The notes beneath the pieces are model-generated. The model was not told where the DNA came from. It saw nothing but the letters and a program-made list of their open reading frames with translations, and did no database searches. Below are positions 16,048 through 25,211 of a stretch of DNA of 64,000 nucleotides, piece after piece. Each line of letters starts with the position of its first letter. The stretch's first letter is position 1. The position numbers and the translations under genes were made by a program. Source of the DNA: a virus. Location: positions 1 to 64,000 of the IMG/VR virus record IMGVR_UViG_3300010885_043119; one strand, written 5' to 3'.

Positions 16048-16551
16048 CTATTTTTTAAAAAACGAAACAACCCTGTCGTATGCTCTTCCAAGTATAGACC
16101 TTCGTTTATAGAAGATACCGTCCATGGAAGACCCAACCAGTTCAACAAACCTCTTGTCGTTTAATGGTGACGGCTCGTCCTCAACTAAAACATCTCGTAT
16201 AGAAGAATAGAACGCAGCCATCATCGTCTCACCAAGAGCGGCGTAGATTAACATCTTTGCTGAGTCATTACATTCAAATAATCCTGATTTTTCCATAGTG
16301 TCCTTAACATTATTAGGGCATTCATCAGGCCGTCCGCACATTGCCATGTAGTTAGCCATAGCCTTAGCAGCCTTTGAAAGAGCTTCGTCAGTTACATGAT
16401 GATGCTTAACTAGATCCATAAACCATGGAAGTCCTGTGCCTTTGCTAACCCTATCCATAGCAGACTGCATGATTTGAGGCCAGCAGTACGCTATGTCTCT
16501 TGAAGGGTTATATCTCCTACGATCTACGTGTCCTAAAATATTGGTTGTCAA
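16048..16551 (-). CDS. Hypothetical protein
   Basis: 167 aa, mostly helical, no recognised family. The start is TTG with GGAG six bases upstream. The C-terminus is basic (RRSILGRAYDRVVSFFKK). It lies in the same operon as the exonuclease. Confidence 0.6.
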   Translation of the reverse strand: MTTNILGHVDRRRYNPSRDIAYCWPQIMQSAMDRVSKGTGLPWFMDLVKHHHVTDEALSKAAKAMANYMAMCGRPDECPNNVKDTMEKSGLFECNDSAKMLIYAALGETMMAAFYSSIRDVLVEDEPSPLNDKRFVELVGSSMDGIFYKRRSILGRAYDRVVSFFKK

Positions 16552-16562
16552 CTTAATCTCCT

Positions 16563-17471
16563 TTAATCTACTAGATTTAAACTTGTATTAATTACGCAAT
16601 CGACACACTTACCTGGTTTTCCTGGGTCTATCCAAGATACTTTGTTACATACATCACAGTGCTTTTCTTGATAGGTATTCAAATGAGTAGCGGCTTCGCA
16701 TTCGCTTAGACCTGCTGGGCACCTATGACAATTAACTGTTACAGGGTACTCACGTGGGCACCTAAACTCTTCATTCCTATGTATAGACCTATACCTCTTT
16801 CTGAGCAATTCCCTGTTCTTTGACACTACATAGTCATTACATAGAAACTCTGTGTAGTCAGGCTTATCCCTTACAGCTAGGTGATCAAAGTAACCTAGGA
16901 AGTATAGACTTGTAAAGTTAGATTCATCTAGATATGGATATTTATTATTATCTTCGCTTCTGCTGAAACCTATTCTGTACTTTGCGTAGTTGCACATGTC
17001 GGATGACCAAAACCTTCTATATAACATAGAGCTGGCTGGTCCGCTCATAACGTCAAGGTCTACCCATATACCTCGCTGCTTGTTACCGTCTTTAAAAGAC
17101 CTTACAGCCTTCTCTATACTTACTATCTTTATAAGGCCCCAGTCAGACCTTATTCTCCAGTCAGTGTCCTTGACCTGCTCGCCTTGCATTAGAAGAGGCA
17201 TATTACCAGCTATCTTTGCAGCTATAGATTCTACGTCTCTAGCTGTAATAGGCTGCCTTAAATATTTAAGAAGCATATCTTGAGAGAAGGCAAAGTCTAT
17301 ACATGCCTTTGGAATACAAAATGATAAAGCAGCTGAAGCAGAACTAATAGAATCGCTTGTAAGAATGCTGCCACAAAAAGGAATGAGAGCATCAACAACC
17401 CGCTTGCGAGTGTTGAGTATTTTCGACGAAGACACCTTAACCTTCTCATCACTAAGCCTCCTGCTAAACAT
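16563..17471 (-). CDS. Hypothetical protein with C-terminal zinc finger
   Basis: 302 aa. The C-terminal 60 residues carry CHRCPAGLSEC, then HCDVCNK and KCVDC, six or more cysteines typical of one or two zinc sites. The N-terminal helical region is unrecognised. AGAAGGG precedes the ATG. It is not assigned to a function; nucleic-acid binding is possible. Confidence 0.65.
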   Translation of the reverse strand: MFSRRLSDEKVKVSSSKILNTRKRVVDALIPFCGSILTSDSISSASAALSFCIPKACIDFAFSQDMLLKYLRQPITARDVESIAAKIAGNMPLLMQGEQVKDTDWRIRSDWGLIKIVSIEKAVRSFKDGNKQRGIWVDLDVMSGPASSMLYRRFWSSDMCNYAKYRIGFSRSEDNNKYPYLDESNFTSLYFLGYFDHLAVRDKPDYTEFLCNDYVVSKNRELLRKRYRSIHRNEEFRCPREYPVTVNCHRCPAGLSECEAATHLNTYQEKHCDVCNKVSWIDPGKPGKCVDCVINTSLNLVD

Positions 17472-17474
17472 TAA

Positions 17475-18224
17475 TCACCCTTCTTTCTTAAATCTGTCGT
17501 TCCATACTTCAAGTTGAGTCTTTTTAGAGCCAAGTGGCGGCTCGTTATAACCTCGTCTATCAGATGCAGATTCTTTTCCGTTATCGTCTGCGTTTACAGC
17601 GACGCCAGCCTTATAGCTTGAAAGTTTAAGGCCTTGATGCCTTATTAGCTCTCCTAAAAGGACATCTCCTCCGCAATGCTTAAGCATTGGATGAGGCCAC
17701 TTATACTTGTTTATCACACTTGTCTTAATAATCCACCACCCTCCTGTAGCAAACTTTGTCATCTCTGGTCTTCCAGGAAGAGGTCCACTTACAAACCAGT
17801 CACAGTGGAGACGTCTCCAATCGGTCTGTCCTGGTAATATGGGTATGTGATATATAGCGCCTGCCATGTCTGATTCGCTATCGTTCATAAACTTCTCAGT
17901 AGCTGATAGCCAAGCCAATGGATTAGAGTCTTTTATGAAGCTATCGTCATCAAACCACATGACGTAGTCAGTGGTAATAGGCTTTGCTTTGAAAAGCCTA
18001 TCCATCATAGGGTATTTGAATATCTGTGGGTTAAAGCTAAGGTTGACTAACCTGTCGCTATGAATGAATAGGTCTGAGACTACCTTATTGGTAGCCTCAG
18101 ACGTCTCGTTTAATCCTATTCTAACTTCGACTCCGCTTTTATAAAGCTGGCTTACAGGGCTTAAACACCTTGAAGCCAGCTTAGGGTAGTCTCCGTACAT
18201 CAGACAGCATACTGTAGTGCTCAA
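17475..18224 (-). CDS. GT2-like glycosyltransferase
   Basis: 249 aa. VRIGLNETSEAT, TDYVMWFDDDSFIKDS (DDD metal motif) and FATGGWWIIKTSV are typical of GT-A enzymes. The start is TTG with GAGG five bases upstream. It stands apart from the main glycan cluster, inside the recombination region. A palindrome copy (17807-17818) lies inside, encoding W-R-R-L-H. Confidence 0.75.
   Translation of the reverse strand: MSTTVCCLMYGDYPKLASRCLSPVSQLYKSGVEVRIGLNETSEATNKVVSDLFIHSDRLVNLSFNPQIFKYPMMDRLFKAKPITTDYVMWFDDDSFIKDSNPLAWLSATEKFMNDSESDMAGAIYHIPILPGQTDWRRLHCDWFVSGPLPGRPEMTKFATGGWWIIKTSVINKYKWPHPMLKHCGGDVLLGELIRHQGLKLSSYKAGVAVNADDNGKESASDRRGYNEPPLGSKKTQLEVWNDRFKKEG
17807..17818. repeat. Dispersed palindrome GGAGACGTCTCC, copy 3
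   Basis: A perfect 12-bp copy inside a glycosyltransferase gene, read as W-R-R-L-H. That is a different frame from copies 2 and 5, which read V-E-T-S. Confidence 0.9.
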
Positions 18225-18231
18225 TATAACC

Positions 18232-19140
18232 TCAGCTACTTAGCTTAGAGTCTATAGACGCTGGCCTCCTTGACTTAGTCTTGGATAGCGCTTCAGACTT
18301 GTCAGCGTCGGTTAACGCCTTCTTGGCAGTGGCCCTTTCTTCTATGGCCTTCTTGGTAACAGATGGAAGGTTTTCAGTAAATACTAAAATCCTAGCCAAC
18401 ATGGTACTAAGAGTAGCTACAGTCTCGTGCATCTCCTCTACTTTTGATAGAAACTCATCAGGCTTTTCTATCTGGTTTACAACCTCAGTAAAGTCAGCTA
18501 GCACGTTCTCAACCTGAGCTTTAATCTTTGCCTGATATCTTTCAGTACCACTAATAACTTGCTTAATTGTAGAAGACACTTCTGAGCCCCTGTTAGCAAC
18601 CCTCTTAGCTGTAGTGCCCCCAAACTCAGACTTAATCTCAGACATAAGATCCCTAACCGACAACTTACCAGATATAGCCTTATCTATCATCTTTCTTCTA
18701 TTATCGTGTGGATCCGTTTCTGAAGAGCTTGGAAGATGCATAACGCTAGCAAAGTGAGACCAAGTTAAAACAAACCCAGAGTCTTTAGCTCGCTGGACTA
18801 CCTTGTTAAGCTCTGACTTAGTAGCGTACATAGAGCTGAAAGTAATCGTCTTATAAACTGTTGACTTATCAACTGAAAGAGCTTTAGATAGCTGCTCTAC
18901 AGCCTTGTCTCCTAGCTTAGGGTTACCCCTAACTGTTCTAGCTACACTACCCCTGTCGTAGTTAAAGCTGATCATGTCGTCTCTAAACTCTTGATAAGCC
19001 TTCTTTTCCTTCTCGTAAATTTCAAACAGCTCGTCGCTCATTGAGTCAGTTATATCTGGCTTGTTAGGCTCACTTGATTTGACATGCTGATTTGCAGCCA
19101 ACTCAGTATCCTTTTCAATTGCTTCTAATTTGTCTTTCAT
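18232..19140 (-). CDS. Helix-turn-helix DNA-binding protein, DUF1016/ParB-like layout
   Basis: 302 aa. DKAVEQLSKALSVDKSTVYK reads as an HTH. It is followed by VLTWSHFASVMHL and KAISGKLSVRDLMSEIK, the T/LSWSH...SVREL arrangement known from DUF1016 N-terminal and ParB-type HTH regions. The rest is long helical, coiled-coil prone, with a Lys/Ser-rich end. A sequence-specific DNA-binding role is inferred. GAGG precedes the ATG. It is a candidate, untested, to bind the dispersed palindrome. Confidence 0.55.
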   Translation of the reverse strand: MKDKLEAIEKDTELAANQHVKSSEPNKPDITDSMSDELFEIYEKEKKAYQEFRDDMISFNYDRGSVARTVRGNPKLGDKAVEQLSKALSVDKSTVYKTITFSSMYATKSELNKVVQRAKDSGFVLTWSHFASVMHLPSSSETDPHDNRRKMIDKAISGKLSVRDLMSEIKSEFGGTTAKRVANRGSEVSSTIKQVISGTERYQAKIKAQVENVLADFTEVVNQIEKPDEFLSKVEEMHETVATLSTMLARILVFTENLPSVTKKAIEERATAKKALTDADKSEALSKTKSRRPASIDSKLSS

Positions 19141-19167
19141 GAATCACCTCAGTTGTAAAAGAAAAGA

Positions 19168-20358
19168 CTATTCACCGGAAACACTATCCGGCAAAACCAA
19201 CCTGTTAAAAAACAAATTCCAAGCTACTCGCTCGTACTTGTCCGTGTTGGAGAAGTTGAGAGATCTCTGCTCAAAACTCTCCATAGTTATAGAACGCACC
19301 AAGTCCATAGCAGATCTACTTGGCCAGTTCTTAGATCTATCTAGCATGAGGAAATTGTTTGAAGCAGGCTCGTCACCAGTCAGAACCATAGACAGGCATC
19401 GCCTAGACATAAAGTAAGTTAGACCACCCCTGTCAGTTAAGAACTCAACTAATGAACTGAACCTAGCTTCATCCTTCTCTTCACCTGTAAAGCCTAGAAG
19501 CCTACCCTGAGCATCTGACTCTTTCTTAGCCAGAGACTCTTTAGAAAATGTCTTGTTTTCAAGCTTAGATACTACACCAACAATGAGTTGAGATAACTTA
19601 CCAAGAAGGTCTCTTCCTGAATGAGCTACTCTTCCCATTCTTCCATAAGAAGACTGCATAGTGGCTCCCTTACTATCAATAAGAACTACAGCCGCTTTTA
19701 TGGCTGAGTCTCCTATCTCGCTGTTAACAAGCCTTATGCCTGGTGTAAGCCCTGTCTCATCGTAGCCATCCATAGAGTACACTAGGGATACGCGTCTTCC
19801 GGACAGCTCAGCAGAGAAGAAAGAAAGGCTTACGCTACAAGAACCCATAACACTAGAAACAGCCGATAAAAAGTCACTATTGGATAACCTCCTGTATCTA
19901 TTGCCTACTAGAGCCTCTATGACCCTCGTCTCAGAGTTTCTAATGGCCTGGAAACCAAACAATCTGCCAAACCTTTTCTTGAGAACAAGGTTGTATAAGG
20001 ATGCAGCCTCTCCGACTGTAAAGTCTTCGTCAGGGTCTGCTTTAACCTTTGACGGTTTATCCATGGCGTCTGCAGACCTCCTCATGCCTAATAAGTCGGC
20101 AAGAGAAGATGCCAGACCTGCAGATAGAGCTTTGCAGATCTGGCGCATAGCCAACCATGAGATACGATCGCCCCCAGCTGTTAAAGCTTTTCTAGAAAGT
20201 ATAAGCTGATCCTCGGAGTCTATCATCCAAGAATCAGTAGTCCTTTCACAGTCAGCTAAAACATTAACTAGCTTTTCATAGTCGGTTCTATGGAACAACG
20301 CACCCCGTAAGGAGACGGCGAGGTTGGTAGGTTCGTTACTAGGGGATCTTGTAGCCAT
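19168..20358 (-). CDS. DUF932-like phage protein
   Basis: 396 aa. VGNRYRRLSNSDFLSAV and RLVNSEIGDSAIKAAVVL resemble the two diagnostic blocks of DUF932 phage/plasmid proteins, whose function is not established. Surrounding genes are recA-like and HTH. The SD before the ATG is weak. Assignment by motif memory only. Confidence 0.5.
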   Translation of the reverse strand: MATRSPSNEPTNLAVSLRGALFHRTDYEKLVNVLADCERTTDSWMIDSEDQLILSRKALTAGGDRISWLAMRQICKALSAGLASSLADLLGMRRSADAMDKPSKVKADPDEDFTVGEAASLYNLVLKKRFGRLFGFQAIRNSETRVIEALVGNRYRRLSNSDFLSAVSSVMGSCSVSLSFFSAELSGRRVSLVYSMDGYDETGLTPGIRLVNSEIGDSAIKAAVVLIDSKGATMQSSYGRMGRVAHSGRDLLGKLSQLIVGVVSKLENKTFSKESLAKKESDAQGRLLGFTGEEKDEARFSSLVEFLTDRGGLTYFMSRRCLSMVLTGDEPASNNFLMLDRSKNWPSRSAMDLVRSITMESFEQRSLNFSNTDKYERVAWNLFFNRLVLPDSVSGE

Positions 20359-20364
20359 GGTTAG

Positions 20365-20748
20365 TTACTCTGGTTTAGACCATGAAAACTTAACTGTCTT
20401 ACTACAGAACCCAAGCTTATCCACGTCATTAGACAGGCTAACAAGCATCTCTACTTGGGCTGGGTTAACTTGAGAAATGAGAGCCTTGGCTGCTTCCTTT
20501 ACAGCGTCTCCAAGGTTATTTATAGAAGGGTTAAAGTCTACAAGAGTCTTGAACCAATCTCGGTCAAAAGCCTCTAGAGTGCTAGCTACTTCTTTGTCAC
20601 AGGAAGGTACATACTGTAGAGCAACCTCCAAGTACTTACAAGGAACTGAAGCTGCACACGAGGGGCTGTCACTAACCTCTAAAGGTATGTTGGCAGACCT
20701 GCTCATTTCTACATACAGGTTTCCACCATCTTTACTGTTATCTTTCAT
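20365..20748 (-). CDS. Small hypothetical protein
   Basis: 127 aa, acidic, soluble, unrecognised. AAAGGA lies 8 bases upstream. It has a Cys-containing N-terminal half (CAASVPCKYLEV). It sits in the recombination operon between the DUF932-like gene and 20763. Confidence 0.6.
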   Translation of the reverse strand: MKDNSKDGGNLYVEMSRSANIPLEVSDSPSCAASVPCKYLEVALQYVPSCDKEVASTLEAFDRDWFKTLVDFNPSINNLGDAVKEAAKALISQVNPAQVEMLVSLSNDVDKLGFCSKTVKFSWSKPE

Positions 20749-20762
20749 TAGAAATCCTTTCG

Positions 20763-21320
20763 CTAATTAGACCATGTGATCGAATCAAGAAGCTGCTCGA
20801 ACGGCTCGATCACAAAGCTTTCTCCGTTCTTTAAAGATTTGTAAATCTTTAAGCAGTCATCGTCTTTGGCGGCGGCCACGCTGTACCAAGAACCGCCAAA
20901 TTGTTTCGACTCTAAATTATGAATACAACACATTTTCCAACTGGGCCAGTTGAACACTACTGCTGTAGGCTTTGTAAGAAAGTCATCAACACCGCTAAGC
21001 TTGATGGCATCTTCATTACTTTTCCAAGCAGCATATAATTCGGTCCTCTTAAAACCGCTATGTAGACCAGCCCACATGTCTCGTATCCATGGGATGTTTT
21101 TATAAACTACCCTAATTGGAAAATTAGGGTACTCTTCGTAAAACCAAGATAATGTAACCTTGGCATCACCAGTTTGTTCTTTGCAAAGCCTCTTAAGATG
21201 AGGAAACGAACCAATGCAAGGAAACCTATTAACAAGGACTCTTAAGGCTGCCTCAACTGAGACAGCCTCCGAGTCTATTCCTACCGGCCTCTTGCTGAAG
21301 AACTCTTCACTACTTACCAT
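20763..21320 (-). CDS. Hypothetical protein next to recA-like gene
   Basis: 185 aa, rich in Trp and Phe, no recognised family. Its ATG follows the stop of the RecA-like gene directly (TAAATG), so it is coupled to it. A recombination accessory role would be a guess. Confidence 0.6.
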   Translation of the reverse strand: MVSSEEFFSKRPVGIDSEAVSVEAALRVLVNRFPCIGSFPHLKRLCKEQTGDAKVTLSWFYEEYPNFPIRVVYKNIPWIRDMWAGLHSGFKRTELYAAWKSNEDAIKLSGVDDFLTKPTAVVFNWPSWKMCCIHNLESKQFGGSWYSVAAAKDDDCLKIYKSLKNGESFVIEPFEQLLDSITWSN

Positions 21321-22532
21321 TTACACACCCACTTTCTCAACTTCTCCAGCTTCACATGCTTCTCTCATCTGAGTTGAGTAGGGAACTCCTAAGACAAAAG
21401 GCCTACGCTTTCGTATACCTTGAGAAGCATCAAGTTCTTCCCTCATAGCTACGTCTGCGTCGATAGCTGCTCCTACCTCGGTCCAGCTAGCTCCTACCAA
21501 TCCCAACTTTGAGCAGTCAGCAGTTCTGCGTGACTTATCAATGTTTTTAAGTCCTGTAATGTCAGTAATAACCTTCTTGCGTACTGAAGTCATACCTTCT
21601 ATGATGCGTATGCTTGCTTCATGCCAATCCCACCAAGTGGTTTGAACACCATTTTCGTCAAATGTCCACTTCATAGGAGCTAGTATGGACCTTCGCTCTG
21701 GAGCCGTTCCAAGGCTGTTCTTATCCATAATAAACTTAATTAAACGACCAGACTCATCAAGCCTGTCTATGTCGTCCTTCCTTTGCATTCTTATTTTAAA
21801 AGTAGCATAAAAATCTAACGATTGGCCTCCAGGTATCTTATACTCTGGAATACCGTTTGCGTCCTTACCTATCTTCATATGGTTAACCCCAATGAAGCTA
21901 AAAGGCCACACTCTAATCTCTGAAAACACAAACTTACAATAGGTGTTAATAATGTTTGCACCTTTTGCAAAGTTTATCTGTGCAAAACCTTTTTCCCATA
22001 TCGCAGCAATCTCTGCTCTAGTTGCAACAGCTGTTAAAGAGTCGACTCCAATAGCTCCAGGAAAAGGACAAGATCCTGACTCAGAAAAAGCTTTTCTACT
22101 TTCTTTAAGCCATTTTGTTATGTTCTCTTGCCAGTCCTCTATGCTGTTACAAGTCTGAGTTGGCCACTTTCTATCAGCTTCATGGCCAATTATACTAGAC
22201 CTAAGATCAGGGCTATCTTTAGGTTCGGCTAGGTTAAAGATGTACCCACCACCTGCATTAACATGCCATCTAAACATCTCATACAACATCGCTGATTTAC
22301 AAGATTCGTTAATGCCGTACAACTCTGTCATCCTGCTTAATGGAAAGCAGTCGTTCTGGAACAAGTATCTTAGGCTAAACGCAGGCAATGGAATGCCTAT
22401 GATAACCCTTTGAGACTCTGATCCAATGTAAGTATCGTTACGTCCGAGCTCAGCTTGTGAAGATGTCATCTGTGAAGAAAAAAAGTCAGATGCTGTTATC
22501 TTTACGTCTGGGTCCCACTTCTTCTTAGCCAT
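21321..22532 (-). CDS. UvsX/RecA-like recombinase with atypical Walker A
   Basis: 403 aa. The Walker A position reads GINESCKSAMLYEM, where RecA has GPESSGKT. Walker B is AIGVDSLTAV. Loop and C-terminal blocks are FIGVNHMKIG and PGGQSLDFYATFKIRMQR, the last close to the RecA PGGxALKFYAS block. RecA/UvsX form filaments on ssDNA and drive strand exchange. The G-to-C change just before the Walker lysine is unusual but keeps K and S. GGAG precedes the ATG. Confidence 0.75.
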   Translation of the reverse strand: MAKKKWDPDVKITASDFFSSQMTSSQAELGRNDTYIGSESQRVIIGIPLPAFSLRYLFQNDCFPLSRMTELYGINESCKSAMLYEMFRWHVNAGGGYIFNLAEPKDSPDLRSSIIGHEADRKWPTQTCNSIEDWQENITKWLKESRKAFSESGSCPFPGAIGVDSLTAVATRAEIAAIWEKGFAQINFAKGANIINTYCKFVFSEIRVWPFSFIGVNHMKIGKDANGIPEYKIPGGQSLDFYATFKIRMQRKDDIDRLDESGRLIKFIMDKNSLGTAPERRSILAPMKWTFDENGVQTTWWDWHEASIRIIEGMTSVRKKVITDITGLKNIDKSRRTADCSKLGLVGASWTEVGAAIDADVAMREELDASQGIRKRRPFVLGVPYSTQMREACEAGEVEKVGV

Positions 22533-22563
22533 GTGTCTATCTCCTTATTTCTATGTGTATTAG

Positions 22564-22590
22564 AGACCCTCCAGTAACTCTGGAGGGTCT
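22564..22590 (-). terminator. Hairpin terminator
   Basis: An 11-bp perfect stem with a 5-base loop sits directly after the 22602-23891 gene on the minus strand. The downstream T tract is poor, so partial termination into the recA-like gene or RNA stabilisation is possible. Confidence 0.6.
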
Positions 22591-22601
22591 TGTGTTAACT
22601 A

Positions 22602-23891
22602 CTACTTACCGTCAGTAATTCCAGCCTTAGCCCTTAACTCCCTTAACTGAGCCATAAGCGCATCCTTGTCCAAGTCAATCTCTGGTGCAGCAGCGGCTGC
22701 ATTAACGATCTTCTGTGGATCTGGATAAGGCTGTGGTGCAGCTTTAACAGGAGCCTGAACAGGCACAGGTTGGTGTGGGACGTTAGCTACAGTAGCCGGA
22801 GCGTAAGCAGCAGGAACTGGAGCATAAGTTGGTATAGAAGGAGCATATCCTGGGTTAGACACTGCAGTAGCCATAAGCCCTACCTGCCTAAGGTATTCAT
22901 TACCAAAGTTCAGGAAGTCTGCAGGTAAGAACCGCTCATATCTATCACGTAAAGCATGTACTACTAAACCAGCGTGCGAAGCTTGGCCTCTCATACTATC
23001 AACAACGTATCTAATCTGCTCTTCGTCAGAAGGGAAGTTTAGGTTGTCTCTAATAGGAGTAGCAGTCCTTCTAGCCACGATCTCCATCTCTGCATCGGTA
23101 AAGCTGGCCGGTTGGCCTCTGTACGTTTTGCTGATTAAACAATCGTAACCTTTGCCCTGTGGCTTGCCGTAGCTAGCTGGCGATAAAGCAGGCGCTTCAT
23201 AACCTCTAGGAGTCATTCCAATCTCGTAAAAGACTAGGAATGCTCCGTCCTTAACGGACACTACGTCGCCACTCTTAAACTTGTCATTAACATTACCAGT
23301 GGAGCTGGCTCCGTCATTCTTCAACAAGCTTAACTCTCTAATAAGAGCTTGAGCAGCTGACTTTTTTAACACCATAAAAACAGTCTGATGATGAGGCGCT
23401 AAACCGTCAACAGGTTGCTTTGGCTCTCCCTTATACTCATAAACTGCGCATCTTACGATAAGCACTCTATCAGGCTTAGAGACAGTTGCTGACTTACCAG
23501 CGCCGCCCTTGATGGCAAGAGCCCATTCTTGAGGACCGCGCACGTTGGTGTTGTTGGCTACTTGATAAGCCAGATCATATACCATGACGCTAGGATTGCT
23601 CCTTACCTCATAGTTATGGTCCTCTGGATCGTAAGCAATCCAACTCTTCTGAGGGTTACCAAAGCTTGAAACCATGGTAGCTTCAAAGAACCACTTAGAA
23701 CACTCAGATTCGCTATACCTTGCTGGCTGGAAGCTATTGCCTTCAGTACAAGGGAAAGGACGAATTACAGTAGCATCACTTTTAGTCCATGAAGGACGCA
23801 TGATGATGCCAGCCCCTGGCTTAAGAGTGTGATCACCCCTGTTAGAGTCTGGTCTGGAATCAAAGTTTGGCAAACTAATACCTAAAGACAT
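22602..23891 (-). CDS. Hypothetical protein, possibly a DNA-binding partner of the recombinase
   Basis: 429 aa. GGAGG precedes ATG 23891; the longer frame to 23927 runs into the upstream terminator. Residues 1-320 look like a compact domain. The C-terminal 100 are a Pro/Ala/Val-rich linker (APVPAAYAPATVANVP) ending in a short helix (MAQLRELRAKAGITDGK). A folded core, disordered linker and terminal peptide is the layout of ssDNA-binding proteins, but no SSB motif is recognised. Confidence 0.5.
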   Translation of the reverse strand: MSLGISLPNFDSRPDSNRGDHTLKPGAGIIMRPSWTKSDATVIRPFPCTEGNSFQPARYSESECSKWFFEATMVSSFGNPQKSWIAYDPEDHNYEVRSNPSVMVYDLAYQVANNTNVRGPQEWALAIKGGAGKSATVSKPDRVLIVRCAVYEYKGEPKQPVDGLAPHHQTVFMVLKKSAAQALIRELSLLKNDGASSTGNVNDKFKSGDVVSVKDGAFLVFYEIGMTPRGYEAPALSPASYGKPQGKGYDCLISKTYRGQPASFTDAEMEIVARRTATPIRDNLNFPSDEEQIRYVVDSMRGQASHAGLVVHALRDRYERFLPADFLNFGNEYLRQVGLMATAVSNPGYAPSIPTYAPVPAAYAPATVANVPHQPVPVQAPVKAAPQPYPDPQKIVNAAAAAPEIDLDKDALMAQLRELRAKAGITDGK

Positions 23892-23907
23892 AAAAGACCT
23901 CCAAATG

Positions 23908-23936
23908 AAAAAATTGGAACAGCACAACGCTGTTCC
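23908..23936 (-). terminator. Intrinsic terminator
   Basis: An 8-bp stem, 23916-23923 with 23929-23936, is followed on the minus strand by AATTTTTTC. It ends the 24032-24535 transcript and overlaps the artificial upstream extension of the next gene. Confidence 0.85.
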
Positions 23937-24031
23937 GGAACACTGTGTGACGGATTTAAATAGCCTAATAGACTTTTTGGATTTTTAAAACGAATTGTCG
24001 ATGTGCTGTACGTCACGTAGACTCGATTCAT

Positions 24032-24535
24032 CTAAAGACCACTAGGAACCATTAGACCATTAGACCCGTTAGAAAAATTTACACTTATGAATGCCGTTAT
24101 CTGGTTGTTAAGTTCTCTTAAGTCTCCAGCGTTGTTCAAAACATGAGTGCAGTTAGAAGAAGTATAGGTTACCGTTGGGTCTTTGGCAATACCTGGCCTA
24201 TCAACCCAAACTGCTATTTTTATAAGTCCTTCCTGTAAAGCAGTTTGCAACTCTAAAAAAGTTCTTGCACCACACACAATAGGGCTAAATTTTAAACAAG
24301 TTCTGATTAATTTGGCAGGGTCATCACCCCTGTATTCTTCTAGTATTCGCTTCCAGTCTTCTCGTATCTCATGCCTAGTATCCCAAGCTAACTGGTCAGG
24401 AATGCCTAGTTTTGCAGCGACTATCTCTTTGTGCATCCAAGATATGCTGCCTGCGTATGGAATACCTGTAATTTTAGAAAACATATAAGCAGACGTGTCT
24501 TTACCAGACCTACCGTATCCACAGAAAGCTATCAT
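24032..24535 (-). CDS. P-loop deoxynucleoside monophosphate kinase-like protein
   Basis: 167 aa. AFCGYGRSGKDTSAYMFSK is a P-loop of the dNMP kinase type (phage T4 gp1 and related GxxxxGKDT proteins). VWVDRPG follows as in adenylate-kinase-like enzymes. The reaction would phosphorylate dNMPs for replication. AAAGGGG precedes the ATG. The SRC domain after the P-loop is short, so a general P-loop kinase is the safer name. Confidence 0.65.
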   Translation of the reverse strand: MIAFCGYGRSGKDTSAYMFSKITGIPYAGSISWMHKEIVAAKLGIPDQLAWDTRHEIREDWKRILEEYRGDDPAKLIRTCLKFSPIVCGARTFLELQTALQEGLIKIAVWVDRPGIAKDPTVTYTSSNCTHVLNNAGDLRELNNQITAFISVNFSNGSNGLMVPSGL

Positions 24536-24602
24536 AGTTACCCCTTTAAAAAGTTAATAAGGGCACAGTTTAACATTCGTATTTGCGATGTAAACAAAAT
24601 AA

Positions 24603-25211
24603 CTATGAAGGCGTTAACCATGTCTTAAAGTCGCCTAAAGCATCTACATCTACTTTTGGATCCTTACTAACTTCAGGTTCTTTAACTCCAGTAAAATAAC
24701 CTTTGTCGTAAGTGTTAGTACCTAAGTCGTTACAAACTTGCTCGTACTCTGAGACCTCAATGTCTATTGTTAAGCTGTTAAAGTAAATGTTTATAGTGCC
24801 TCTGCATCCTTCATTATTAAAATCAGACCTAGAATCAAGATCTATAATTTGAAACAAAAGATCTTCTTTAGCAGCCCATAAATTTACATTAGAGAGTGGA
24901 GCTTCAGTTCTAGTATCTACAGGAGTAAAAGCAATAACGTCTAAAGCCTGCTGCTCAAACTCAGCAGCCAAAGCGCTGCTTATTGAACATGGGCATTTTG
25001 TATCATGAGCTGTAATCGGTCCAATAGGAGAGCTTCTGTATAATAAATCAAAAGAAGTTCTTGTTACACCACAGTGTATGCAAAATACAGCCGTATTATC
25101 AAAGTCACTAAATGAATCGCCTGAGCCTGAAAAGTCTGTACTAAAACTTCCAATTAAATTGTAAGTCATAGCAGCATGTTCAATATAAGTCATAATATCT
25201 TCACTTCTCAT
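24603..25211 (-). CDS. Hypothetical protein with LGDFKTWL tail
   Basis: 202 aa, acidic. It has a CIHCGVT and CPC cysteine set in the middle, suggesting zinc. Its last residues, ALGDFKTWLTPS, match the C-terminal ends of the two repeat proteins at 26087 and 26740, although the bodies are unrelated. GGAG precedes the ATG; 4-bp overlap with the next gene. Confidence 0.6.
   Translation of the reverse strand: MRSEDIMTYIEHAAMTYNLIGSFSTDFSGSGDSFSDFDNTAVFCIHCGVTRTSFDLLYRSSPIGPITAHDTKCPCSISSALAAEFEQQALDVIAFTPVDTRTEAPLSNVNLWAAKEDLLFQIIDLDSRSDFNNEGCRGTINIYFNSLTIDIEVSEYEQVCNDLGTNTYDKGYFTGVKEPEVSKDPKVDVDALGDFKTWLTPS

Noticed and set aside
18090-18115. Partial palindrome AGACGTCT near 18100
   Set aside because: It matches only 8-9 of 12 positions of GGAGACGTCTCC, which is expected at random.
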